DNA from: Clostridia bacterium | Lineage (GTDB): Bacteria > Bacillota_A > Clostridia > Christensenellales > Aristaeellaceae | NCBI GenBank assembly: GCA_017481185.1 | Contig: JAFUPO010000178.1 | Location: 1-14,212 of the forward strand | Reading direction: 5' to 3' | DNA length: 14,212 nt | Part shown: positions 1 to 6,559 of the stretch, one piece after another | How the letters are laid out: every line of letters starts with the position of its first letter | Position numbering within the stretch: position 1 is the first letter of the stretch | The notes under the pieces: generated by a model | Told to the model about the DNA's origin: nothing | Seen by the model: the letters and a program-made list of their open reading frames with translations, nothing else | Databases searched by the model: none | Translations under genes and position numbers: made by a program

Positions 1-626
1 AGCACTATAAGCCCGGCGATACGGCCGCTCAAACGCAGCACCGGCTGCTTCAAAAGGCCAACGACCTATACGAAGGCGCCCCGGGGGACGATACCACCGT
101 GGCCTGCCTGCGCCTGACCGTGCCAACGCCCCTGTGCGTCATGGTGGGCCCGCCGGTAAACCCTGAGGATGATGCGAGGGTCGTGAGCGAATTGCTAAGC
201 TGCCCGGGCCTCAAGGTAGTCTGCGGCGGCACCACCAGCCAGATCGTCAGCCAGGTTACCGGCAGGGATATGCGCATTGACCTGGCCTACTTTTCACCGG
301 AGGTGCCCCCCATTGCCCAAATGGAGGGGATCGATCTGGTTACCGAGGGCGTGGTCACCCTGGGCAAAACCCTGGACATCCTGGAGGAGCTGCTGGCCGT
401 TAAGGATCCTGGCGTGCTGACCCAGGGCAGGGACGGCGCCCATCTTCTGGCCCAAGCCCTGGCCGATAAGTGTACCTGCGCCCGCTTTCTGGTGGGCCGG
501 GCCCTGAACCCTGCCCATCAGAACCCGGATATGCCCATCAGCCTCTCTATCAAGCTCCGGCTGGTCAAGGATATTGTTAGCTGCCTGCAAAAGCTGGGCA
601 AGCCGGCAGAGATCAAGTTCTATTGA
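1..626 (+). CDS. SpoIIE-family PP2C phosphatase, C-terminal part (5' truncated)
   Basis: The reading frame is open from base 3, so the gene begins before the window. What remains starts with the end of a PP2C/SpoIIE phosphatase domain: the motif GAPGDDTTVACLRL holds the paired aspartates that bind the catalytic metals. After it comes a domain of about 140 residues with CGGTTSQIV and, later, PPIAQMEGIDLVTEGVVTLG. From memory, that tail is typical of the SpoIIE-like phosphatases encoded within clostridial [FeFe]-hydrogenase gene clusters, rather than of the sporulation SpoIIE itself. The family dephosphorylates serine or threonine, usually on anti-anti-sigma-type partners. The true partner here is unknown, because the upstream genes lie outside the window. 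The gene ends in TGA and faces the chromate transporter genes across a hairpin region. The family call is firm; the hydrogenase link is inference. Confidence 0.85.
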   Translation, partial: HYKPGDTAAQTQHRLLQKANDLYEGAPGDDTTVACLRLTVPTPLCVMVGPPVNPEDDARVVSELLSCPGLKVVCGGTTSQIVSQVTGRDMRIDLAYFSPEVPPIAQMEGIDLVTEGVVTLGKTLDILEELLAVKDPGVLTQGRDGAHLLAQALADKCTCARFLVGRALNPAHQNPDMPISLSIKLRLVKDIVSCLQKLGKPAEIKFY

Positions 627-664
627 AGCTCATCAAATAATCTCCCCGCTTTTATGGGGGATCC

Positions 665-702
665 AAAAACAAGCAGCCCCGCCAATAATTTGGCGGGGCT
701 GC
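665..702 (-). terminator. Rho-independent terminator for the CHR pair
   Basis: An 11-base-pair perfect stem (673-683 with 692-702, sequence GCAGCCCCGCC) encloses an 8-base loop. Read on the minus strand it is followed by TTGTTTTT (672-665), a usable U-tract. It lies 56 bases past the stop codon of the second CHR gene. There is no T-tract on the plus-strand side, so it probably serves the minus-strand genes mainly, though the stem could also slow transcription from the phosphatase gene. Confidence 0.8.
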
Positions 703-715
703 GCCCATTAAGGCT

Positions 716-751
716 GCGGGCGGAACCCTCTTAGCAGAAAGCTCCGCCCGC
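716..751. terminator. Second hairpin between convergent genes
   Basis: A 9-base-pair perfect stem (716-724 with 743-751, GCGGGCGGA/TCCGCCCGC) encloses an 18-base loop, just beyond the stop codon of the CHR gene at 759. Neither strand has a T-tract, so this is an mRNA 3'-end stem or an auxiliary structure rather than a clear terminator. With the hairpin at 673-702 it fills most of the 132-base gap between the convergent genes. Confidence 0.4.
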
Positions 752-758
752 GCCAAGC

Positions 759-1319
759 TTACATATTCAACAATACTCCAGCCACTGCGCCCACTGCAAT
801 AAAAACGATGGGATGCAGCTTTTTCAGGGGCTTTAGGTGAATCAGTGCCAACAGCACCCCAAAGAGGGCTATGGCTACCCAGTTAACGGTATCCAGGGCG
901 ATCACGCTGTTTTTAAACAGGGCGATTTTCATAACTGCCATGCCAGCAGCGGCGATGAGGCCCGCCACCGCAGGGCGCATAAAGGCAAACATATTTTGCA
1001 CCAGCGGGTTCTTCTGATATTTGTCCATAGCCTTGGCGATGATCATAATCACGATCAGGGAGGGCAGCACCAGAAACAGGGTGGCGCAGATGCCGCCGAT
1101 CACGCCAAAGTTGGCAAAGCCCACATAAGTAGCCATGTTGACGCCGATGGGGCCGGGGGTGGATTCGCCTACGGCGATCATATTGCCCAGCTCCTCAGCG
1201 GTGAACCAGCCGTATTGCGCTTGCATCTGGGTCAGAAAGGGGAGGGTGGCCAGGCCGCCGCCCACGGCGAACAGGCCGGTTTTGAAAAACTCCCAGCACA
1301 TAAGCAGCAGTTCATTCAT
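759..1319 (-). CDS. Chromate transporter (CHR) family, short half-protein, second of pair
   Basis: A 186-residue, very hydrophobic membrane protein of the CHR family (Pfam Chromate_transp type). Visible hallmarks are the FAVGGGLATLPF glycine motif near residues 18-28, the GWFTAEEL segment near 37-44 and the conserved loop GESTPGPIGVN at 51-61, followed by several membrane helices. Long CHR proteins carry two such domains; short ones occur as adjacent pairs, presumed to work as a heterodimer, as in Bacillus subtilis. The start ATG overlaps the TGA of the gene before it (ATGA), with AAGGTGG upstream, so the two are translationally coupled. Characterised members export chromate, but sequence alone does not prove the substrate; sulfate or another oxyanion is possible. 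The family call is firm. Confidence 0.93.
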   Translation of the reverse strand: MNELLLMCWEFFKTGLFAVGGGLATLPFLTQMQAQYGWFTAEELGNMIAVGESTPGPIGVNMATYVGFANFGVIGGICATLFLVLPSLIVIMIIAKAMDKYQKNPLVQNMFAFMRPAVAGLIAAAGMAVMKIALFKNSVIALDTVNWVAIALFGVLLALIHLKPLKKLHPIVFIAVGAVAGVLLNM

Positions 1320-1855
1320 GCCTTAGCCACCTTCTTTCCGCAAATGAAGCTCAATACAGCGCAGCCCACCACCACATACACAGGGGAGAGCTTCAAAAAG
1401 GCCGTTACCACAAAGGCTATCGCCGCCAAGGCAATGTGCCAGTTCTTTTTTACATTGGATTTTAAAAGTTTGATCACGCTGGCCGTTATCAGCGCGCAGA
1501 CCGCCACGCGGATGCCTGCAAAGGCGTGCTGCACCCACTTAATGTCCATAAAGTTTTCAAGCACCAGGGCGATCAGCGTGATGATAATAACCGAGGGAGA
1601 TACCACCCCCAGGGTTGCAAAAATGCCGCCGATGATCTTTTTGGTTTTGTAACCCACAAAGGTGGCTGTGTTCACGGCGATGATGCCGGGGGTACACTGG
1701 CCGATGGCAAAATAGTTCAGGATCTCCTCCTGGGTGGCCCATTTATGCTTTTGAACGATTTCCCTTTCCAGCATGGGCAGCATGGCATAGCCGCCGCCAA
1801 AGGTCATAGCGCCAATGGCAAAAAAGGAGCTGAAAAGTTCCCACAGCACCTTCAT
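1316..1855 (-). CDS. Chromate transporter (CHR) family, short half-protein, first of pair
   Basis: A 179-residue membrane protein homologous to its partner. It shares the FGGGYAMLPML motif (residues 19-29) and the loop GQCTPGIIAVNTATFVG (52-68), where the partner has GESTPGPIGVN. The difference in this loop (Q-C-T against E-S-T) suggests the two halves are not interchangeable. The start is supported by AGGAGG on the minus strand 6 bases upstream of the ATG. A near-consensus promoter lies 31 bases upstream, so this gene leads the two-gene operon. As with the partner, oxyanion or chromate transport is the family role and the actual substrate is unproven. Confidence 0.93.
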   Translation of the reverse strand: MKVLWELFSSFFAIGAMTFGGGYAMLPMLEREIVQKHKWATQEEILNYFAIGQCTPGIIAVNTATFVGYKTKKIIGGIFATLGVVSPSVIIITLIALVLENFMDIKWVQHAFAGIRVAVCALITASVIKLLKSNVKKNWHIALAAIAFVVTAFLKLSPVYVVVGCAVLSFICGKKVAKA

Positions 1856-1885
1856 ACAAATCCTCCTGTGCGTTTACTGTACCTA

Positions 1886-1914
1886 AATATACGCCAGCGG
1901 CGCTTCTTTGTCAA
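1886..1914 (-). promoter_or_regulatory. Sigma-A-type promoter of the CHR pair
   Basis: On the minus strand TTGACA (1914-1909) is followed by exactly 17 bases and TATATT (1891-1886). The -35 box is perfect and the -10 box matches 5 of 6. The transcript should start about 25 bases before the start codon at 1855. The strength of the boxes, with no operator-like palindrome next to them, suggests steady expression. Confidence 0.82.
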
Positions 1915-1925
1915 ATTGGGAGGGG

Positions 1926-1957
1926 CACAAAGGCAGACTCGAAGGTCTGCCTTTGTG
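1926..1957. terminator. Perfect 13-bp hairpin after the LRR/DUF6273 gene
   Basis: CACAAAGGCAGAC (1926-1938) pairs perfectly with 1945-1957 around a 6-base loop. It lies 23 bases past the stop of the minus-strand gene at 1981 and 11 bases before the -35 box of the CHR promoter. No T-run follows on the minus strand, so it may be an inefficient terminator or an mRNA-stabilising 3' stem. Confidence 0.5.
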
Positions 1958-1980
1958 ATTGAACGTATTTTTATGCAGCA

Positions 1981-4566
1981 TCAGGGCAGTTGGGCCGTAT
2001 CCACCCACAGAGCGGGACGAATGACCATCTCGCAGCTGACATAGCCGAAGTCGCCGTGGGTGCAGGTGCCGTCGCTGTCCACCAAGACGGCAAATTCGTT
2101 GTCAGGCCCGGGGGAGCGCAGCCACCACATACAGGGATTTGTACCAAAATCCACCAGGGTCTTCAGGTAGTCAGATGGCATACACCGACGGGCCTCATCG
2201 GTGGGAAAACAGCGCAGTATCTCCTCATGACTTAAAAGGAATACTCGGTCAAGGGTAGCGTTACCGGCGTCGGTGTTATAAAAGGGGCCGATTTGGGCAG
2301 AAACGGTCACAGCAGGAATGAGCGCCTGTTCCTGCACGGTAAAGGCCGTGCGCAGGAATTCGCCGTTTAGCCAGGCTCTCAGATCACATTTTTCCCAAGT
2401 GATCTTTTTATCCTCAGCATGATAAGCCCTGATCGCAAGTCCATCACAGCTGATCACCAGCGCCCGTCCATTCTCCCGCGCCAGCACCTTCCACCGAATG
2501 GGCTCTGGGCCGTTGGCGGTATCACCGTCCTGTTCATAAGAACCGAAAATGAGTTCCTCATCTTCTGCCTGAGTCTGGGTGCCATGATTCGCCGCAGGCG
2601 CGTCGGTAGCAGCCGGGGCGTACCATGCCTGCTCAGGCTGGGCCGTGGGTTCAGGCTGTGAAGGCCCGTTAAGCCAGCTCAGATCGGTGCTCTCAACGAA
2701 CCGGCTCTCGTACAGCCGGTTGTTTTGAATGGCAAAGCTTTCCCCGTAGCTTCCGCTGGGAACCACCAGCTTCGTATCGGCAGAAACCATGAAATTCTCA
2801 ATGCGGGTCACAGAGGCGGGAATAACGATCTCCTTGAAGGCGTCGTACACGGGGCAAAGAATGGCAGTGGTTCCCTCCGGCACCTCATATTCGTTGCCGC
2901 CCGCTGCCTCGAAGGGGTAAAAGACCCATTCCCCGGCCGGAGTGAAAATGCCGTTATCCACTTCACGGCAGCGGCCGTTAGCTTCCACCGTAACCAGGGT
3001 ATGGGGGCTGAAGCTGTTATATTCCAGCTTTTCCACATGGGCGGGCAGGGTGATCTCCTTCAGGTCGCAGTCATAAAAGGTCTTGAAGCCAAGGGTCGTA
3101 AGGCCCTTGGGCAGCGTCACAGCCTTAAGGGCCGCGCAGCCGGTGAATGCCATGCGATCGATCAGGCAAGGCGCGTCTCCGGGGATGTGGATGGCGGTGA
3201 GGGCCGTGCAGTTTTCAAAGGCTTTGTCGTCGATCAGCGTCACCTGGGCGCCCGGGGCGAAGGTGACCTGTTCCAGCTTTTCGCAGCCGCTAAAGGCGTA
3301 TTGACCGATTTGCGTGCAGCTGGCGGGAAGGCTGACGCTGACCAACTTCGTGTTGGCGCAGGCATAATCTTTGATGCCCACGATGCCCTCGGGGATCACC
3401 AGCTCCCTCTTGTTCGGGGGGCAGGCCACCAGCATACGGTTCTGCTTATCGTAAACGCAGCCGTCAATGGTGGCCAGGTAGGGATTGGCGGCGTCCACCA
3501 TGTATTTTTCCAGGTTGGGCAGCTTGTCTCCGGCATATTGTATGTTTTCTATTTCCTGCATCCTTGCGCCCAGAACGATGGTTTTCACAGCCGTATCATA
3601 AACATCATAAGGAGGAATCGTCAGCCGGTCAATGGGCGCATCCCCATTATAGGAGGGCATCACCAGCGTTTCATCCTCGCCGGTGGTGGTCTCAAGACAG
3701 AGCCTTAACTTACCGTCACTATCCTGGAGATACTTTATTTGAGGTGCTTTCACCTTGGAAGCTTCCAGAATGAATTCATCCATCTGCAGGGTAGAGACCC
3801 CTGCGCCGGGAATGACCTTGTAATAGCCCGCTGCTTTTTTATAGGTGAATTTGAACTGGTAGCCGTTATAGCAGCGGAGGAGGCCGTCACTGGGGAAATA
3901 GGCTCCCGGGAAATAACTGATTCCCTCCGGGGGAAGCTCGCAGCCGGCTGCCTTCAAATAAGCCGCAATAAAATCGTTCACCCCTTCGTCCACCTGGGTG
4001 GGCGTTTTAGTGATGCCGCCCTTTTGATTATCATAGTAAGCGAGGGTGAAGCGGGCCGTTTCGCCGCTGAATTTCACCTTGTAGGAATGAGCCTGAGAGA
4101 CCAGGTGCCCATAGCTCAGGCCAACAAAGCCCGTTTGATCGTACTGGTGCTCCAACTCGTAACCGGGGTTGACCTTTTTGAACACGCTCTCGGTCACCGT
4201 TACCCGTTCACCGGTTACCGGCGCGGAAATGACCTGGGGCTCGGGCTCCTGCTGCGCCGGGCTTTCAGCCTGGCGGGCCTCAAGGCGCAGAAGGTCGCCC
4301 CGGATAAAGCCATCCTTGCCCTCGGCAGTGGTGATCTGATACCAGGTCACCTTGCCGCTCTTGGCGCTTGCGTGCACGGTGAGCTTCGTGCCCTTTTTGC
4401 TGACTTTGCCCACCTGCTTGGCCTTGGTGGAAGCCGCCTTGCGGATAATTACGCTGTTCTTTGTGGTGTAGCCGTCGCAGGGGTAGGTTATCTCCTGGGC
4501 GAAGCTCGCCTCAAGGGAGCCCAGCAGCATAACCAGCGCCAGGATCAGTGTAAATAAGCGTTTCAT
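1981..4566 (-). CDS. Secreted multidomain protein: SH3b, BspA-type LRRs, DUF6273
   Basis: An 861-residue exported protein. Residues 1-23 form a signal peptide with likely cleavage after ASFA. Residues about 27-96 read as a bacterial SH3 domain (ends WYQITT...GFIRGDLLRLE), a fold that often binds cell wall. About 115-275 is a domain I do not recognise. About 335-615 contains BspA-type leucine-rich repeats (YAFSGCEKLEQVTF, AFENCTALTAIHI, AFTGCAALKAVTLP). A Pro/Gln/Ala linker (about 634-670) leads to a C-terminal DUF6273 domain with IRWKVLA, LRAWLNGEF and WWLRSPG (814-820), ending in VIRPALWV. No LPXTG or lipobox is seen, so SH3b is the only visible wall-binding element. A second ATG two codons upstream exists, but the AGAGGA site touches it. 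Role in adhesion or host contact is inference. Confidence 0.9.
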   Translation of the reverse strand: MKRLFTLILALVMLLGSLEASFAQEITYPCDGYTTKNSVIIRKAASTKAKQVGKVSKKGTKLTVHASAKSGKVTWYQITTAEGKDGFIRGDLLRLEARQAESPAQQEPEPQVISAPVTGERVTVTESVFKKVNPGYELEHQYDQTGFVGLSYGHLVSQAHSYKVKFSGETARFTLAYYDNQKGGITKTPTQVDEGVNDFIAAYLKAAGCELPPEGISYFPGAYFPSDGLLRCYNGYQFKFTYKKAAGYYKVIPGAGVSTLQMDEFILEASKVKAPQIKYLQDSDGKLRLCLETTTGEDETLVMPSYNGDAPIDRLTIPPYDVYDTAVKTIVLGARMQEIENIQYAGDKLPNLEKYMVDAANPYLATIDGCVYDKQNRMLVACPPNKRELVIPEGIVGIKDYACANTKLVSVSLPASCTQIGQYAFSGCEKLEQVTFAPGAQVTLIDDKAFENCTALTAIHIPGDAPCLIDRMAFTGCAALKAVTLPKGLTTLGFKTFYDCDLKEITLPAHVEKLEYNSFSPHTLVTVEANGRCREVDNGIFTPAGEWVFYPFEAAGGNEYEVPEGTTAILCPVYDAFKEIVIPASVTRIENFMVSADTKLVVPSGSYGESFAIQNNRLYESRFVESTDLSWLNGPSQPEPTAQPEQAWYAPAATDAPAANHGTQTQAEDEELIFGSYEQDGDTANGPEPIRWKVLARENGRALVISCDGLAIRAYHAEDKKITWEKCDLRAWLNGEFLRTAFTVQEQALIPAVTVSAQIGPFYNTDAGNATLDRVFLLSHEEILRCFPTDEARRCMPSDYLKTLVDFGTNPCMWWLRSPGPDNEFAVLVDSDGTCTHGDFGYVSCEMVIRPALWVDTAQLP

Positions 4567-4572
4567 TAACAT

Positions 4573-4578
4573 TCCTCT
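4573..4578 (-). promoter_or_regulatory. Ribosome binding site choosing start 4566
   Basis: AGAGGA on the minus strand ends 6 bases before the ATG at 4566 but directly abuts the in-frame ATG at 4572. Only the inner ATG has workable spacing, so the protein should begin MKRLF rather than MLMKRLF. Confidence 0.7.
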
Positions 4579-4598
4579 TTTCCGGTTTCAATGGCAGT

Positions 4599-4627
4599 AT
4601 TATACCATGCTTTAAAGTAAAGGCCAA
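4599..4627 (-). promoter_or_regulatory. Promoter of the SH3b/LRR/DUF6273 gene
   Basis: On the minus strand TTGGCC (4627-4622, 4 of 6 matches to TTGACA) is followed by 17 bases and a perfect TATAAT (4604-4599). It lies 33 bases before the start codon, suited to a short leader ahead of the AGAGGA site. Confidence 0.65.
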
Positions 4628-4670
4628 GAAAAAACGTCTCTTTTCAGACATTCGAGCAGCGCTGCCACAA

Positions 4671-4706
4671 CAAGGCTTCCCGCAACTGGCGGGAGCCTTG
4701 TTTTTT
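4671..4706 (+). terminator. Terminator-like hairpin with no upstream plus-strand gene
   Basis: CAAGGCT, a single bulged T and CCCGC (4671-4683) pair with GCGGGAGCCTTG (4689-4700) around loop AACTG, followed at once by TTTTTT (4701-4706). This is an intrinsic terminator by form, on the plus strand only. It sits between two divergent genes, 71 bases before the TPR gene start, with a perfect palindrome GCAGCGCTGC at 4656-4665 just before it. It could be a leader attenuator, the end of an unseen small RNA, or an insulator. Confidence 0.7.
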
Positions 4707-4777
4707 CTCTCCCATATCTTCCCACCTGCCCCATCTTATGATACACTATTATCAACAAAGGATCTGGAGGCAATTTC

Positions 4778-6529
4778 ATGAAACGTATGCTGGCTCTCAT
4801 TCTCTGTTTGTGTTTTGTGCTGCCCGGGGCGGCCCTTGCTCAAAGCCTGGAGGATATGCTCCTTAAGGGCGCGGACTTTATGGAAAAAGGCGATTATAAT
4901 TCCGCAGCCATCTGCTACGATATTGCCCTAAAGCTGGACCCCAGCCATATGAAGGCCCTCGCCGGGCTGGCCCGGGCGAAGGCTCAGCAGGGGGATCATG
5001 AGGAGGCCCTGACCCTAATCGAAAGCGCCCTTGCCAAGGAGCCTGCCAATGGCCAATTGTATCTGGCTAAAGCCGCTATTTTGCAATTGGCTGGGCGCAG
5101 CGACGAGGCGGATTTGGCCACGCAGTACGCCATCATCTGCGGCGCTGAACCTGAAACCAGCGCTCCTTCCCAGCAGGGCGTGAACAATGTGGTGAATAAC
5201 CTTTTGACCTTTGTGCGCAATTCTGAAACCCCGAAAAAGGACGCCCAGCTGGCTGCTGCCGTTGCCAATGGCAGCGCCAGGCTCGCCCCGGCAACCACCA
5301 ATCTGACCGGGCTTGTGAGCAGCTGCGCCAATTCCTTTTTTCTGGCCAGCCAGGCCGACATCCCCGCCGGGCTGACCCCCACCCCCTCTGCCGACGGCCT
5401 GCGGGTTCTTTGGGCCCCGCTGTCAGCTGAGGATGCGGCAGGTTTTGCCCCTGTGGCCGTATCCCCCACGGGCAAGGTGACCCTTTACAATGGAGACGGT
5501 ATGCTTTACGCTGTCCGGGATGGGGAAATCATCGCCCTGACCCCCAATTATGCCAAGGCTGGAGAGATCAACAAAAACCAGCAATACACGCTTGAGCCGT
5601 ATCCCCAGTATGGCAGATACCTGGAGCAGGACAGCATCGCTTGGTCTCCCGATGAGCGGTACTTTGCCCTTACCTTCCCCCTGCGCACCCTGCAGCAGAT
5701 GAGATATTACGACCTCATCATCTGCGATACCCTGGCCGGTGAATTCTATCTGGCGGAAGCGACCCCCACGAAATTCTCTCAGGATGGGGCGCAGCTGGTC
5801 ACCACCGCCGCCTTCGACCCCGAGAGCAAGTATGTATACTACCTGGCCTACGGCCGCGGCATTGCAGAAGGCATCTCCGCCCTGAAGCGCTATGAGCTGG
5901 CCACCGGCAAGGCGGAGGTCATTTACAGCAAGCACGATATGTTTTTCTACCAGCCCCGGCTCTATGTGCTTAAGGACGGCACGGTTAAAGCTGTCAGCGA
6001 TTACAGCAAGCAGAGCTTTGTGCCCGGCGTAATCACCTTCTCTGAGAAGGGCGGCAAGTGGACTGCCCAGGAGGAAAAGGTCTCCCAGCCCCTGAGCATC
6101 CAGCGGCTGCAGCGCTACCTCTACGCCGAAAACAGCGGCCATGAGCTCATCCTCTGCCGAATGCTTAATGAAACAGATTTCTGCTATCTCACGCTGAACG
6201 GCGACGCCCTGATGCTGCCCGTAGGGGGCAGCACCTGCGAAAAGCTGCCCGTAAGCGCCGATCTCAGCAGCGGCCGTTATCTGCAGGTGATCAACGCCGA
6301 GCTCTCCCCTGACGGGCACTTCGCCTTGGCAGCCACTGCCGAGAAGGGCGTAAACAACCTGTACCTTATTGATCTGGAAACCTTGACCTTTGCGCCCGTT
6401 GCCCTGCCGGCTGCCCCAGCTGTCCCCACCCCCGGCTCTGCGAGCCAGTTCAAGCTTTTTGCCTGGAACGGCGACGGCAGCGTGCTGCTCAGCCTGGACA
6501 AGGAATACACCCTGCTCAAATGGGAATGA
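4778..6529 (+). CDS. Secreted TPR protein with beta-propeller-like C-terminal domain
   Basis: A 583-residue protein. Residues 1-21 are a signal peptide (cleavage after ALA), with no lipobox cysteine at the site. Residues about 24-125 form three tetratricopeptide repeats, clearest in GADFMEKGDYNSAAICYDIA and in the following unit with DHEEALTLIESALAKEP. A linker leads to about 205-583, which has repeated strands and motifs such as IAWSPDERYFAL, KFSQDGAQLV and AELSPDGHFALAA, typical of TolB/WD40-like propeller blades. TPRs bind protein partners, so this may be an extracytoplasmic scaffold or sensor; no enzyme motif is visible. The start has GGAGG 8 bases upstream. TATGAT at 4737-4742 is a possible -10 box, without a good -35. 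It leads five closely spaced plus-strand genes. Function is not identified. Confidence 0.85.
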   Translation: MKRMLALILCLCFVLPGAALAQSLEDMLLKGADFMEKGDYNSAAICYDIALKLDPSHMKALAGLARAKAQQGDHEEALTLIESALAKEPANGQLYLAKAAILQLAGRSDEADLATQYAIICGAEPETSAPSQQGVNNVVNNLLTFVRNSETPKKDAQLAAAVANGSARLAPATTNLTGLVSSCANSFFLASQADIPAGLTPTPSADGLRVLWAPLSAEDAAGFAPVAVSPTGKVTLYNGDGMLYAVRDGEIIALTPNYAKAGEINKNQQYTLEPYPQYGRYLEQDSIAWSPDERYFALTFPLRTLQQMRYYDLIICDTLAGEFYLAEATPTKFSQDGAQLVTTAAFDPESKYVYYLAYGRGIAEGISALKRYELATGKAEVIYSKHDMFFYQPRLYVLKDGTVKAVSDYSKQSFVPGVITFSEKGGKWTAQEEKVSQPLSIQRLQRYLYAENSGHELILCRMLNETDFCYLTLNGDALMLPVGGSTCEKLPVSADLSSGRYLQVINAELSPDGHFALAATAEKGVNNLYLIDLETLTFAPVALPAAPAVPTPGSASQFKLFAWNGDGSVLLSLDKEYTLLKWE

Positions 6530-6559
6530 TTTAGCCGTACTTCATAAGGAGGCCCTTCA

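Noticed and set aside
2725..3708. Open plus-strand frame of 327 codons opposite the SH3b/LRR/DUF6273 gene
   Set aside because: The minus-strand product has a signal peptide, repeats and recognised domains; the plus-strand product is rich in His, Gly and Ala in the manner of an antisense shadow.
5423..6319. Open minus-strand frame of 298 codons opposite the TPR/propeller gene
   Set aside because: Contained wholly within a gene with signal peptide, TPRs and propeller-like motifs, and without any recognisable domain or ribosome site.
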